DNA of 64,000 bases from Prorocentrum cordatum (GCA_963575745.1 CAUYUJ010012113.1:578559-642558), one strand, 5' to 3'; counted from the first letter of the stretch, positions 34,200 to 46,748 are shown. Notes: generated by a model not told the origin, from the sequence alone. A program made the numbers and translations.

Positions 34200-34560
34200 G
34201 GTGGGAGGGGGAGGGAGGGGAGGATGGAGGATTGAGGACCGATGCCTGACGTCTTGGACGATTTGGGGCCTCTGCAGGCTTCTCGGGACCTCCAAGGGCC
34301 TCGTGAGACCTATGGGAGGTTCCGCATCTGCTACTGCTGGTGCAGCTGCTGCTACGTCTCATTCTCATATTACTTATCCTCCACCCCCGTCTACATCTCA
34401 AGTGGCTCAAATGCTCAAGTGCTCAATTGCTCAAATGCTTCGCTTGTCACACACCGTTTATCATTTCTCGAAATGTTTGTTTTGCTTCCCGCGTCCTACA
34501 CATCTGATGGCTTCTTCTGGCGATAGCGATGCACTATAGCCTGGTACACCAGTCAGACCG
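34200..34560. other. Intergenic sequence between carrier and LINE-B
   Basis: Region upstream of the carrier ATG. It contains a short CAAATGCT/CAAGTGCT tandem at 34,400-34,445. I see no promoter element I can name. Confidence 0.4.
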
Positions 34561-34601
34561 TTATCCAAGCATCATCGTACACACAGAGCCCTCTGTACGA
34601 A

Positions 34602-35343
34602 ATGGATGTTCTCGACACCGACAGGGGGAGCAGGAACTTCAATGGGGGAGATCACCATGACAGCAATCGAGCAGAGAGGAGAAGCAACAACAGCAACATC
34701 TGGTTCGGCCACGGGGGGATCAGCATAACCGCAAACGAAGGCATATGTAAGAAGTACCTGACACCCATCCACAAAGACATCGAAACTTTCAAACAGCACA
34801 CCATATCCACCGGCGAGCTGAAGGAGGCCCTGGACCCGATCAAGCACGACGTGCAGAAACTCTCCGAGCGCATGGATATCTTGGAACAGTCTGGCACCAG
34901 GTTTCCATCAATGGCATCCGCGGCAGCACCAAGCCTCGCCGCCGAGACTGAGAGCGAAATCTCAGAAATCGAACCTGAGAAAGAATGGCAACCTGGCATA
35001 CAATGCGGTCATTGGCGGCTTGGGCGACTGTCCGGATTTTGACACGGCCGTGACGTTCCTGACAGAACACTTCAGCAGGCCTCAGGTGCCAGAGTACATT
35101 GGCATGTTCGTAAAGGGCGAATTCAACAACATAACTTTTGTCAAGCTTGCCACGGTCGCCGCCCGGGATAAGCTTGTTAACATCTTTGTTAAGTCACGAA
35201 TCCAAACATTGTGTGGGCACGTCTTGATTAGCCAATCGAGAAACGCGTGCCAGAAAACTTCTTGTTCGGTCTTCGGAAACAATTATTGGAATCAAAATAT
35301 TCGGAAAACGAAGTGCGGATTGTCACGGACAATTACGAGCTGA
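34602..35343 (+). pseudogene. LINE-B relic: ORF1-like protein
   Basis: Nucleic-acid-binding first ORF of a LINE, broken by a frameshift at about 34,985. The first frame (34,602 on) has a helical, possibly coiled-coil segment (DPIKHDVQKLSERMDILEQS). The second frame, read from 34,984, has AVIGGLGDCPDFDTAV, then FVKLATVAARDKLVN, resembling an RRM-like fold of ORF1p-type proteins. It lies directly upstream of the endonuclease and reverse-transcriptase relics on the same strand. Confidence 0.6.
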
Positions 35344-35559
35344 CGGTGGCAATACCTAGTGGTAAGGGCGAGCAGTTCCAACAACATGCTGCACTTATCT
35401 CAGGATGGAGCATGGAACAACTGGGATGACCTCACCAAGAGCTCCGAGGTGGAGTAGCTCACCACGCGCGCTAACAACACGCTCGGCCAGGCAGCAAAAG
35501 GCAGCGGGGAAGGAAGTGGGGGGGATGCATACCTATTAGGGGTCACGGCGGCACATCTG

Positions 35560-36760
35560 CACTTCAGGGAGAGCTCGGGTGGGCGAATGCGTAACATTCC
35601 CGTGCTGGCCCATGGAGTGCGGCAGGACCGCAATATGAAATGTCGAAGGCATTGCCAAGAGCAACCCGAGTCAACTTTTCGAGCTCATCAAGCAAATGCC
35701 TGATTTGGGCATCGCAATTCTTTGTCGTCAAAAGACACATTGGTGCGGTTCCCATACGTTCGAATGCGAAGGATACTTTGATATTGTATCTGGGTGTGAT
35801 GGGGATCAGCGGGAATATGCCAGATTTGGCTTCATCATTGCACCTTGGGCAAAACAATCCATTCAATAATATATTCAATGCGACAATCGCGTTGCCAACT
35901 TACGTAGACGAGCAACAGGCGGTGTACACTAATCCGACTATGCTTGAACGGCTACGCCATACAGAATAATTCCTTGCACATACTTAGATAGACTTCCATT
36001 GATGGTCCCACGGGCCGACACTGTAGCGCGGAGATTCCAATGCCAAACTTTTGGACAAGTTCGCTGGCGAGGACACGGCAATGGGAGAATATGTGTTTTG
36101 CAATAAGGTGAGCGAATTGAGCCCATTCCTGAACAGAGAATTCCATCTCGAACATTTTATGTCGACAGACGCATGCATCGCGAACACGTTTTTCGAAACT
36201 CCGATGGATCACAATGCTACGTTTTCTGACATCGGCACCAAGCCCCATGAATCCAATCGTGCCGGTCACGTTCGAACAACTTGACCGCGTAGACAACACA
36301 TGGCTCTCCAATCTCCAACATATCTGGAAAGACCGGACGCAGGCCCTGCAATCTCATCATTTTGTACGCGTTGTGGATGTGAACGTTGAGATACCTATCG
36401 ATGAACGTACCCGGCGACCAGCGCGCCACGATGGGAGGTCTTTGCAAAGCGAGCCAATCGCCAAGAAATACGTTGACATCTTCATCAAAAATTTGGGGAG
36501 TAAGCAAACTTGCCATTCATTACAGAACAAAGCAACAACGATCGCCCAATGCATGGTGGATTCTGCTTCCGATCACGTGCCGCTCCTTGCCGCCACGCCG
36601 CACAGGCCTTGGATATCATCGCGGACTTCATTTTTGATTGAGCAAGAAAGCGCTGCACGAATGCGGGGCAATCGCGAAGATATACAGGAGTTCAACAAGC
36701 AAGTACAAGTATCTGCGCGCGCTGATCAGAAGCGCTGGCTGGACGAAGCGATCTAACATG
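35560..36760 (+). pseudogene. LINE-B relic: endonuclease region and linker
   Basis: Heavily decayed, with many stops. The recognisable end is in the frame 36,214-36,756: SDHVPLLA near 36,570 is the final His box of AP-type LINE endonucleases, followed by RPWISSRTSFLIEQ and DQKRWLDEAI, which recall the linker before the reverse transcriptase. Confidence 0.6.
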
Positions 36761-37870
36761 GAGGTTTGCAAACTGTTCGCTCCATCCGCAAGAAACAAGC
36801 ACGTCACGGCCGCTTACTTGACAAGCACGGGAACTTTGTGGACACAGAGACGAAATCAGAGACACTGGCAAATTATTTGTAAGAAAAACATTGGAGATTA
36901 CACGAGGGCCCCGAACATATCCCTGATTCCGAAAACCATGTGGCACACATACACATCAATACTGGACCCGTCACGCTGGAAGAAGTACGCCGGGTAATCA
37001 AGGTTCTGCGAACCAAGAGAACAGCGTGGACGATGGCGTTCCTCCAGATGTGCGGCAAGTGTTATGGTCAAACAACTACGCCTTGGAGATAATCAGAGAG
37101 CTCTGCGACAGGTGCTGGCAACCGAAACACATTCCAGAATATGGTGGGAGGCTATAATCGTGACGGTTTTCATAAGGGAGACACATCACAGCCACACAAT
37201 TATCGCCATATTTCTCTCCAGACCGTTGGGTACAAAATATTGTCGAGCATGTTGCTGCACAGGCTCAAGACCAGAGGAATAGAACAGCGCCTGCGGGAGT
37301 CACGATATTGTTTCAGACCAAGACGCCGCACAGCAGATGCTAATGGGCTCTTATTGGCTCGCCGACTTGTCGACGCCACGCTGGAGGATAAGCATGGGGA
37401 GTTGTCAACATGACCGGATAAGCTTAAGAGTTTACTACACGCCTCATTTGGGATTTCCGTACCTATGACTGATATGGTCGAGGCAATATAGACAGCACGT
37501 AAATTAGTTGTCAAAAAAGGGCATGTCAAGTCCTCTCGGCGACCACGGAATGCAGGTATAGCGCAAGACTGCACACTATTTCCTTAGCCGTTCGTCATCG
37601 TGATGTCGGTGTTGATGTGAGCCGCGGTCGTCGAGATGAACACAGACATGCCGGAACGATGCTGGAGACCTTACGTCATCACAAAAGATAGTTTAAACGC
37701 TGACGACACAATGTTGAGATCTGAAGACGGGGAACGTCTCCAACTTCACCTCAATACCGTGACCAAAGTCGGAAAACCATTCGGTTTGGAGCTCAACGAG
37801 GGAAAGACCGTACTTCTACGAATTAGGTATTCATCAATTATTCTCGGGCCCGGATGGGAACCCATTTGAT
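36760..37870 (+). pseudogene. LINE-B relic: reverse transcriptase
   Basis: The frame 37,141-37,413 gives HNYRHISLQTVGYKILSSML, then SRYCFRPRRRTADANGLL, the fingers motifs of a non-LTR reverse transcriptase. The frame 37,636-37,869 gives LNADDTMLRSEDGERLQLHL and FGLELNEGKTVLLR. The catalytic box is NADD where YADD is usual. Stops lie between the blocks. Confidence 0.75.
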
Positions 37871-38510
37871 GCAAAAATCACGCTATAGATTTGGGCGGCT
37901 AGACAAGCGTAGACGGAATTCCCTAGGCAAGATTGACAAGACGCCTTGGGGAAGCCAAAAATGCCTGTCAACTGCTCAGTGCTGTAGGAACCACGCGAAC
38001 GTAACCTGGCAATTGAAGATACAATTTTTGGAAGCGCGTATCTTCTCCAAATTGCCCTTTGGTTTGGAATCATGCCTGCTGCTGGCTGCTGACCGGGGCA
38101 AGCTCGATGGGTTCCAATCGCGTTGTCTGGTAAAGATTCACAAAACCCATCTGGTCTTCATCTCCCGAGTGAGTCATGCAGAAGTGAGGTCACTCGTAGG
38201 CGCCCGCCATCTTTCAGTTGACCCAATGCAATAGCAACTGGATGTTCACGATCAGTTGACAAGAGCCAGCCCGAACACTCTGCCTGGGCGTATGGTGTTT
38301 GAGGAAAGACGTGCCCACAGCATGTTACCCAGGGAGTGGCATACCCCTCGAAGGCGCGGAAGTCCCCGTCTGCAGCGGGCGGCGTATATGCACGGGCGTG
38401 CGTGCGCCTTGAGCTTAGCAGGAGACGAAGCCGATATCTTTCAGGATCTGTTGAACTCTCCCAGATCGCAGTGGGAGGCAACAGTTCGACGCTATTGCCA
38501 AGCATTTTGA
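37870..38510 (+). pseudogene. LINE-B relic: C-terminal region
   Basis: FGLESCLLLAADRGKLDGFQ, then ISRVSHAEV (37,854-38,234), and a second frame ending QDLLNSPRSQWEATVRRYCQ at the TGA at 38,508. This is the post-polymerase tail of the same element. Confidence 0.55.
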
Positions 38511-38514
38511 TTGC

Positions 38515-38870
38515 AAGTGTATATTTTGAAGTTGTTCGTTCCTTCTCCCCTTCCCCCCTCCCCCCAGTCCCCCTCATTCCTCCCCTCCCTCCTGCCTGCC
38601 GTCGTGCTGGTGAAATTCCTCCCGCCGCCCACCATTGCAATACGCAGTGGCTTCGTTCCGTCGCGTTTGCATTCAGCGCGGCACAGTCCTCGCTTGATTT
38701 TTCAATGTCCTTCGCAATCTGTCATGTTCTGCCGATGCGCCGTCTGCGCGCGGCCTTCTTCTGTCCTTTTCCTGTCATTCAGCATCGGTACCAGGCATCA
38801 GCGATCAGACATCAGACATCACGAATCGGGCATTAGGAATCATGAATCAAGCATCAGGCTTCAGACGTCA
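38515..38870. other. 3' flank of LINE-B, no gene
   Basis: Polypyrimidine tract at 38,540-38,600 and a CATCAG/AATCA degenerate run at 38,780-38,870 leading into the CAT array. Confidence 0.5.
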
Positions 38871-39403
38871 CCAGCAGCAGCAGCACCACCACGTCATCAT
38901 CAGCATCATCATCATCATCAGCATCATCAGCAGCATCAGTATCAGCATTGATGTCATCATCATCAGCAGCATCATCAACCTCATTCTCATCATCATAACC
39001 ATCATCATACAAAAAATATTAAACGCCATCATATACAATATCAGCATCACCACCGTCCTCATCCTCACCCTCCTCATAATATTCATCATCATCAACATCC
39101 TCCTCCTCCTCATCATCATCATCATCCAAACGATCCTCATCATGGGCACCACCACCATCACATTCACCATCACCACCACCACCAACATCATGATCATGAT
39201 CATCATGACCATCCCACACTTCATCAGCATCACCACCACCACCACCATCATCATCATCAAGATCATAAACATCATCATCATCATGATCGGCATCAGCACA
39301 CCACCACCATCACCACCACCAGCATCATCATCGTCATCAGCATCAGCATCATGTTCTTCATCAGCATCAGCATCATCAGCATCATATTATGCATCATGAC
39401 GTG

Positions 39404-39454
<51 letters not shown>

Positions 39455-39475
39455 GTCAGAGTCGTAGTCACCGAC
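38870..39475. repeat. CAT/CAC trinucleotide array 1
   Basis: About 600 bp dominated by CATCAT, CACCAC and CAGCAT triplets. The long Ile, His and Met-rich ORFs on both strands are translations of it. Confidence 0.95.
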
Positions 39476-39479
39476 CTCA

Positions 39480-40105
39480 TCAGCATTGCCATGGTCACAG
39501 TTGGAACACCATCATGGCGGGAGCAAGTCGAAGGCCCCAGGAGGACGCGGGCCTCCCTGGCGCGATCTCAGAACGCCTGCGAGCCGAGGCCCGAGCCACC
39601 GCGCAAAAACGGCGCGAGACGGCCGAGCGCCCGCCCGCCACGGCGCCCACCTCTGCCGAGAGCCCGCCCGAGGCAAGGCGAGGTGCCGTCGGCAGAGGCC
39701 GCGCGTGGCCTCCCTTCCGCCACCGGTGCCGGGTCTGCCCTGGCCCTGCACGGCCTGCAGCTCGCTCGCGGCGAGGGCACGCCGCGGCGGCCTGCCGACC
39801 ACACACTGCCCGCGTGCGCTCCCGGGAGCATAGCCTGCGGGAGAGACCCGATCGGGCTCTCGGGGGACACGCATAAGGGTTTCCGTGGAGTCACCGTGGC
39901 CGTCCCGGGGTGCTCGCCCCTGCTGGTCATAGATACCCGATTCGCTGCTGGTCATAGAGACCAGATTGGCTTGGACAGTGTGCCCTGTCGCTCATCGCCG
40001 CGCACGTTGCTGGCAGTGCCGCTCCAGCAAGAAGTGGACCTGGCTGCCCTGTGCCTGGCAAAATGTTGGAGCCTGTTCCGCTAGAGGTTTGGGAAGCAGG
40101 GCCAA
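39480..40105. other. GC-rich island between CAT arrays, no gene recognised
   Basis: Non-repetitive GC-rich DNA with open frames on both strands. One plus frame from 39,514 has an Arg/Ala/Glu-rich helical stretch, but I cannot assign it. Confidence 0.4.
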
Positions 40106-40109
40106 GCTG

Positions 40110-40202
40110 CGCATTGGGCGCTAACCATCCCTACCACGATCATCGCCATCACCATTCATCATCACTACCATCAACATCAACATCAACATCATCGTCATCG
40201 TG

Positions 40203-40239
<37 letters not shown>

Positions 40240-40280
40240 GAACCATCATCACTGGTTGTCACCATCGCCATCACCATCAT
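40110..40280. repeat. CAT trinucleotide array 2
   Basis: CATCAT run with CACCAT variants. Confidence 0.93.
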
Positions 40281-40284
40281 GGCC

Positions 40285-40835
40285 ACTATCACCAGCCTCA
40301 TTAGTAACGTTGGTTTCGAAGAAAACGAAACCCTCAACAAATCGTGCCCTATCAGCCCGCACAATGAGTGGCATCGCACCGCCTTCACAATCGAGAAACA
40401 GAGCTGTAGAATATCATGGAGAAACCAGCAATAGGTGAGCAAATGCACGGACCCCATCATCGTTGTGAAGGGCGAGGGGGGAAGCAAGGCCAGGACACGG
40501 AGTGGGACGAAAGCGGGGGGGGGAGAAAAAGGAAAGGACGCGCCGACAGAACGGATCCGTGATCCAACCGTCTTCTGGGCCCAAATGGCTGCGGAGATCA
40601 CCACTTGAACGCGAGACGCAGTTCCCGATAAATGCACAAACAAGGGCAGCACAGCGCAAAGGGGACAGGGCGAAGGGGGGGGCGACCTTCTGAGAACGTA
40701 GGGGCCTCTTGGAAGGGCTTGGCCTGCGAGGGGCATCTCAGAGGGCGTCCCAGAGGTCATTGAAAAACAGTATGCGCAAAGGCATCCATGCACAACCACC
40801 TTGCGCGGCCAGGGCCACCCCGAGCCCTCGCATGG
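40285..40835. other. No gene recognised
   Basis: Mixed sequence; open frames on both strands lack family motifs. Confidence 0.4.
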
Positions 40836-40837
40836 AG

Positions 40838-40942
40838 CACGCGCCCTCCTGGCCGAGGCCAAGGAGGGCCATGTACCATCCTCGGGCCCACGATGGCCAT
40901 GGCCAGGCACGCTGGTGGTGTATACATGGTTCCTGCGGATCC
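40838..40942 (+). repeat. Dispersed repeat D1, copy 2
   Basis: Matches 1,451-1,570 in word order. A CTC-rich tract follows at 41,045-41,150. Confidence 0.6.
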
Positions 40943-41599
40943 TTATCATCCCGCCCTCCACAAGTCTCGAGAAGTCACTGGACGCTCCCAGAGGGCTCCA
41001 AAGAGGCCACAAACATTGCCCCAACGAAGCTTACGAAACTCAATCCTCCTCCCTGCTCCTCCTCCCCGTTCCTCCTCTTACACCTTCTCCTGCTGTTTTT
41101 CATTCCACTCGTCCTAGTCCTCCTCCTCCTCCTCCTCCTCTTCCTACCCGAAACTGGTCGATGATCGAAAACGGGCGAAATGCAGGATAAGCGCCAGAAC
41201 ACCCCGCACGGAGAGGGGGAGGGCCATTATGTTCTGCACACAGCTGTGTCCGAAACGTTATGCCAAAACGACAAGGGTCGTAGGAAAGAGGCCATGCCAG
41301 CAATTCCCCAGCTGATGTCGAAAAATGCCCTCCGCCAAGGACTCAGGGCCATGTGCACAACTGAACCTGCGCGCCAACACTCGTTAATTGGGCCCCGCTC
41401 TGGGCTGGCAGGTCCTCGCCGCCGGGTCTCACATTCGTGCAAGATTGCAACCGTCACGGGACCCACTCGGCCCTGCCTCGCCCCCGCCCTCGCCCCCGCC
41501 CTCCGCAATGACCATACTCCTCATCCGGCTCCTCGAAGTCGTGGTCCTCGTCCTCCTCCTCCTCCTCGTCCACCTCCTCGTAGTCGCTCTCCTCCTCCA

Positions 41600-42675
41600 C
41601 GCCTCCGCCGCGGGGCGCGCCTGCGGTGGATGGCGGCCTCAAGACGGTCGACCTCCTGGCGCAGCTCAAGGAGCGGCTTGCGGGCTCGGCGGCTGCGCAG
41701 GAGCTCCAGGCGCTGGAGTGCGCCATTGGGCCCAAGGGGCCGCCGCAGGAGGTCAAGCCTGCGCGGCCACCGCTGCTGGAGGCCCAGGTCTCGGCCAAGA
41801 GCGCGGCGTGCCGCTGAGCCGGAGCGTACCTTGAGCAGTGCGTGGCCCAGGAGGACGAAGCCAAGCTGTGGTTCGAAGAGTGCCGTGCGGCCACGGCGCA
41901 GGCAGCTGAGTCGGCGGCGCAGGCCAACTTGGAGTGGCAGGCGGAGCTGCAGCTGGAGCCCGATCGGGCTGGAAGCGGTCGGCCCCCGAGCTCGGCGTCG
42001 GCCGCGTCGCCTGCTGCACCTGCAAGCGGCTCGTAGATCAATATGTCCCACTTGCTCCACGTGGAGGAGGGCGGGCACGGTCGACATCGTCGACGGAGAC
42101 CTTCTCGATCTGTCGGATTTGGAGGTTGAGGAGTCGGACAAGCAGCGCTGGTAGGAGATTAAGACCAATGTGGGCAAGGAGATCCGTGCGGCCATCCTGT
42201 CGGCGATCGGCCCCAGCGCAGAGAAGATCCAGACCCTGCGCCAGGAGCCCCGAGAGATGCGGGGGCGCCTTGCCTCAAAGCGGCCGCGGCGAGAGGAGCC
42301 AGCGCTGCGCCCCGCCCCCCCAGGGGCCGAGGCTGGGGGCGCCCAGGCGGCGGCCGCTCCAGCACACTCTGCTGGCGGTGCTGTTCCTCCTGGCCAGTCT
42401 TCTGCCGACGCCGACGCACCCCTGGCGCAGCCAGCGGAGGCGGCAATGCAGCAGCAGGCGCGGGAGGTGGATCTCCCGCGGCAGAGCAAACGGCGGCAGC
42501 GGTGGCAGCGGCCCGACAGCGCGCGGCCCAGAAGCGTGTTTGACTCTGACAAGTTCATGGGCTTACCGCCGCCACACATGTTCCCCCCACCGCGGCCAGA
42601 TCCTGACCAAGCCAGAAGGGACTTCGTCATCATGATGTCTGGCTGGAGCGCTCGTTGGATCTGTAACCTGTAGGG
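41600..42675 (+). pseudogene. LINE-D relic: ORF1-like region
   Basis: Frames 41,626-41,817 (VDLLAQLKERLAGSAAAQEL), 41,842-42,036 (DEAKLWFEECRAATAQAAES) and 42,170-42,673 (Pro/Ala/Gln-rich with SVFDSDKFMGLPPPH) together look like the Ala-rich, helical first part of a dinoflagellate LINE, with stops between. Assignment rests on the endonuclease relic that follows. Confidence 0.4.
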
Positions 42676-43299
42676 GCATACCTATTTAGACATGCCGTCT
42701 TCGATGGATTGGTGTGAGGCGTGGCTCCATGAAGTACTACGTCAGCCTGGGAATGCAGTGCTCATGCAAGCTTTTTTTGCTGAGGCACAGTCCAGTGCGT
42801 CGTGATAGCCCTGGAGGTTTCATCGACGAAGCCGTTCGCGAAGTGCGCCTCTCGGCCTGGGCCCGAGGCAGGGGTCGGCGCAACAAGTCCATCGCCATGA
42901 TGCGGCCGTTGGCGCACGCGGTCTGGCAACCGTTTGCTGAGCACCACTGGGCCCAATTGTAGAGCGTCATCGACATTTTCCGCGCGCTGCTGGACCGCCG
43001 AAGGAGAGCGGCCTTTTTGGGGCGCGCAGCCGTCCTTGGGGAGCCTAAAGGCCCTGTGCCTGGGCAGACCCTAAAGGGAGAGGGTAGCGAGCTTTCGAAG
43101 GAAGCCGCAGACACGCGGGCGGCCGATGCCTCCCCCCCTGCTCAACCTCCGCCTTGGGCCGCTGGTGAACGGAGGATTGCAGCCCCAGGGCCGTCGAGCG
43201 ACCCCTCCCGGGCAGGCGGCGCATGGGCGCCTGCTGGGCTGTTTTCTTTTTCGGCTTCGACTTCGCAAGGTGGGCCATCGGCTCTCGTGGAGACCGTGG

Positions 43300-43760
43300 G
43301 CGGTGCAAGTGCGCCCTCTGAGTTCGACGGCCAGACTGAGCTCAGGATGCTCTCGTAAAACTCCAACGCCTGGCCCACGGGCCCCAAGCACCTGGAGCGG
43401 CCCAAGGAAGTCAAAAAGGATGGCTTCGATGCTGTCCTTTTTCAAGAGCGCCGCCTGGAGATGCCGGAGGTTGCAGGGCCTCGGTCTTGGGCCTACCAGG
43501 CGGGCGATCAGTCATCGTTCGCGGCGGCGGCCAAGACAGTCGACAATGAGCGTGACACATCTGGGGGCACTGCGATTTCGGTCAAGGCGCACTTTGTCTC
43601 GGCAGATTATGAGCACCCCACTGTGTCGCACAGGCTAGTTGGGCGGAGAGTTGCAGTCTCCAGGAGGAACCAAGCTCTGTTTGTGTCCGTATAGGGGCAC
43701 ACCACCCCCCGCTTTGGGGGCCAACTTGGATTTCCAGTCAAGCTGCCGATGCAGCTCAGG
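43300..43760 (+). pseudogene. LINE-D relic: endonuclease N-terminal part
   Basis: One frame ends FDGQTELRMLS at 43,358. A frame-shifted continuation gives GFDAVLFQERRL near 43,430, the Gln-Glu box of AP-type endonucleases, then AAAAKTVDNERDTSGGTAIS near 43,560 and RLVGRRVAV near 43,650. The order matches the first half of a LINE endonuclease. Confidence 0.6.
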
Positions 43761-43799
43761 TCCCGTGGGCCGAAGGAGGCCATCATCTTCTGGAGTTCC

Positions 43800-44340
43800 C
43801 AGTGCTGTCAGATGGCCAGGCCCCGCTGCTGTTTTGCTCCACTTGTGGAGCGTATGCGACCATTGCCCCTGGGGCGCGAGGCCTCAGGTCTGGTTGCCTG
43901 GGTTCCCAGGTGGCCCTTGTTGACCCTGGGCGGAAAAACAAGCGTGCGTTTTTCAAGGGCAAGCATCCGAACCGCCCTCTTTGGCTAGGCCCCTGGGTGT
44001 CCCCTGGGGTCCTGGCTCGGGTGCTTTCCTCGGAAGGCTTCGATGAGTCTGGGGCCCAGCCAGGAGGAGAGCGGGGCGTGGCTGCTCCGCGGCTTGCGGC
44101 AGGGCGAGACTTATGTTTGGCTGACTGCCTGCAGGCGTTCGGCCTCAACGAGCCTGAGGCAAGAAGCCTGGGGACCCGACTTCGGCAGAAGGAGCAGGCA
44201 GACCTGCCCGACGAAAACATGGACGGTGAAACTTTTTCCCAGGGGCGGTCCTGTCTTGGCCCCTGGCAGGTCTTTGGCCTTCCTGCCAGGGTGACAAAAA
44301 GGTTCCTCTCCGATGGACCCCCCCTGGTTTATTGTTGACC
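43800..44340 (+). pseudogene. LINE-D relic: Cys-containing C-terminal part
   Basis: Reads LLFCSTCGAYATIAPGARGL, then KGKHPNRPLWLG. The C-x2-C-G-A-Y pattern followed by a Gly-Lys-His-Pro block is one I associate with the end of dinoflagellate LINE proteins. The reverse transcriptase that should lie between this and the endonuclease is absent, so an internal deletion is inferred. Confidence 0.4.
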
Positions 44341-44344
44341 GTCG

Positions 44345-44755
44345 AACTCTCTCCCTCTCTCTCTCTCCCTCGGTGGCGTGCGATCCTCCTCTTCCTCCTC
44401 CTCCTCGTCGTACTCCTCCTCTTCCTTCCCTGCTCCTGCTCCTCTACTCATTCACCCCCTCTTCCTGCCCATCCACCTCCTACGCCCACGTCGACGGTCG
44501 ACGGCGACGACCACGACAGCGACGAAAACGACGACATCGACGGCGACCACAACGGCGCGGCGTCAGGGCGGCCCGACCTCCCGGATCTTCGCCGCGTCGC
44601 TGGCGCCGCTGGCGCCGGCGCCGCTGCTCGAGCTCCCAGAGGGACCCGAGGGCGCCGCGCCTCCAGGGCTCTGCCGATCCTCCTCCTCCTCCTCCTCCTC
44701 CTCCTCCTCCTCCCTATTCCTCCCCCTCCCCCCTTCCCCCGTCCCTATCCGCCTC
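44345..44755. repeat. CTC-rich and GAC-rich low-complexity sequence
   Basis: CTCTCT and CTCCTC runs (44,350-44,430 and 44,680-44,710) around a GACGGCGAC-rich segment. Confidence 0.8.
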
Positions 44756-44759
44756 GTTC

Positions 44760-44823
44760 ACAGCATCATCACCACCACCAAAACATTCATCATCCTCCTC
44801 TTCCTCCTTATTATCATCATCCG

Positions 44824-44876
<53 letters not shown>

Positions 44877-45257
44877 GCATCATCATCAGCATCATCATCA
44901 TCATCAACATCATCATCATCATCATCATCATCATCAATATCATCATCACCCGCATCGGCATCAGCATCAGCAATATCATCATACTCGCCATCTTCACCAT
45001 CATCATTATCACCACCATCGCCATCATAACCACCATCATCAACATAGTCGTTTCGTGTCATCAGCATTATCATCATCAGCATCAGCATCATCATTGGACG
45101 CCATCCGAATCATCCTCATCCTCATCCTCATCCTCATCATCACCATCACCAACACAAACATCATCATCGTCATCATCAGCATCGCCATCAACATCCGCAA
45201 TCATCATCACCAACATCATCAACACTACTACTACCACCATCCCCATCATCATCATCC

Positions 45258-45288
<31 letters not shown>

Positions 45289-45695
45289 CAGCAGCAGCAG
45301 CAGCATCAGCATCATCATTACAATCAGCAACAGCCTAATCAGCATCAGCATCAGCAACGGCATCAACATCAGCATTAACATCATCATCATCATGACCACC
45401 ACGATTACCACCATCCCCGCCATCATCACCGTCATCATAATAAGGACCATAATCAATCAGCATCAGCATGAGCATGAGCATCAGCAACAGCATCATCAAC
45501 AACATCAGCATGACCATCAGTACTACCACCATCCCAAACACCATCACCATCATCATAATCAGCACTAGTATCAGCAGCATCAGCAACAGCAACAGCAACA
45601 GCATCAACATCATCATCATCATCACCATCATCGTCATCCCCATCATAATCAGCGTCATCATCGTACCAGTATCATCAGCATCGTCAGCACGCGTC
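44760..45695. repeat. CAT trinucleotide array 3
   Basis: More than 900 bp of CATCAT with CACCAT, CAGCAT and CCTCAT interruptions; the largest simple array in the window. Confidence 0.95.
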
Positions 45696-45819
45696 CTCCT
45701 CCTCCCTCTTTCTGGTGTTCCTTATCCTCCTTCACCCTCCTGCTGAACCCCATCCTTCTCCCTCATCCCCGAGATCAGGAATGTCAGCCAGCGTGGACCC
45801 CAAACAGTGGGTTATTGCA

Positions 45820-46215
45820 GCCTGCGCGGTGCAATCTATGTGATGCAACGTATGCAATGCCACCTGTGTATGCAATAGATGCGGTGCAATATAAGTGGCG
45901 CAATCTACGCGTTGCAACCTACGTAATGCAAGATACGCGGTGCAAGATATGTGTGGTGCGATCTAAGTGGTACAAGCTACGCAGTGAAAGTTATGCAATG
46001 CACCCTATGCGATGCAATCTACGTGGTGCAGTTTACGCGATGCAGCCTATGTGATGCAATAGGTGCGGTGCAGTCGATGTGGCCCAATATACGCGGCGCA
46101 GCCTACGTAATGCAACCTATGAGATGCAATGTATGTGGTGCGATCAACGTGGTGCAAACTATGCGGTGCAACCTGTGCAAAGCAGTCTATGCGGTTCAAT
46201 CTATGTGGTGCAATA
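45820..46215 (+). repeat. 14-bp satellite (ATGYGGTGCAATCT)
   Basis: Roughly 27 imperfect units such as ACGTGGTGCAGTTT, ACGCGATGCAGCCT and ATGTGATGCAATAG in register. Confidence 0.9.
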
Positions 46216-46219
46216 TATG

Positions 46220-46740
46220 CGATGGCGGCGGCGGCGACGGGCGGCACCGCCCGCAAAAACCGCCACTCGCCCCGAGCGGCGGCGACGGCGACGGAGGCGA
46301 CGGGCGGCATCGCCCACCCTCAGCACGGTAACCCTCGTCATCGTCATCGCAAACAACTTTACCACCACCATCATCATCGGCCATGTTGGCGGCTCTGGTA
46401 AGGCCCCCCCATCATCGCCCGCTCATTAACACGCCTGGGCGCGGCTCGGAAAACGTGTCCGGATGGTGCATGCCAGGGACTCGGGGGTCAGTTTCGACGG
46501 GGTTCGGGCAGAGACGGAGGAGGAAGGGGTGACGGGAGGAAGCCGACGGAGGGAGTAGGAAAGAAGGGGGACAAATAACGTACAAGAGGAGTGAAGGAGA
46601 GGGGCGATGAAGGATTCTATATGTGTGCAAATGTATGTGTTTATAAAGATATGTATACTATACATATGTATACATATATAGATATAGACAAATATACATT
46701 GCATATTCAATGAGTATGCATGTATGCGGAGCTAGCGGGG
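46220..46740. other. No gene recognised
   Basis: GGCGACGG-rich start, a short CAT run (46,330-46,385), then AT-rich sequence with a TATACATATG run at 46,650-46,700. Confidence 0.5.
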
Positions 46741-46748
46741 ACATTGCG

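Noticed and set aside
41180-42154. 324-codon plus-strand ORF
   Set aside because: Arg/Pro/Ser-rich shadow of the ORF1-like frames at 41,626-42,036.
44332-45568. 348- and 396-codon His/Ile/Ser-rich ORFs
   Set aside because: Pure translation of CTC and CAT trinucleotide arrays.
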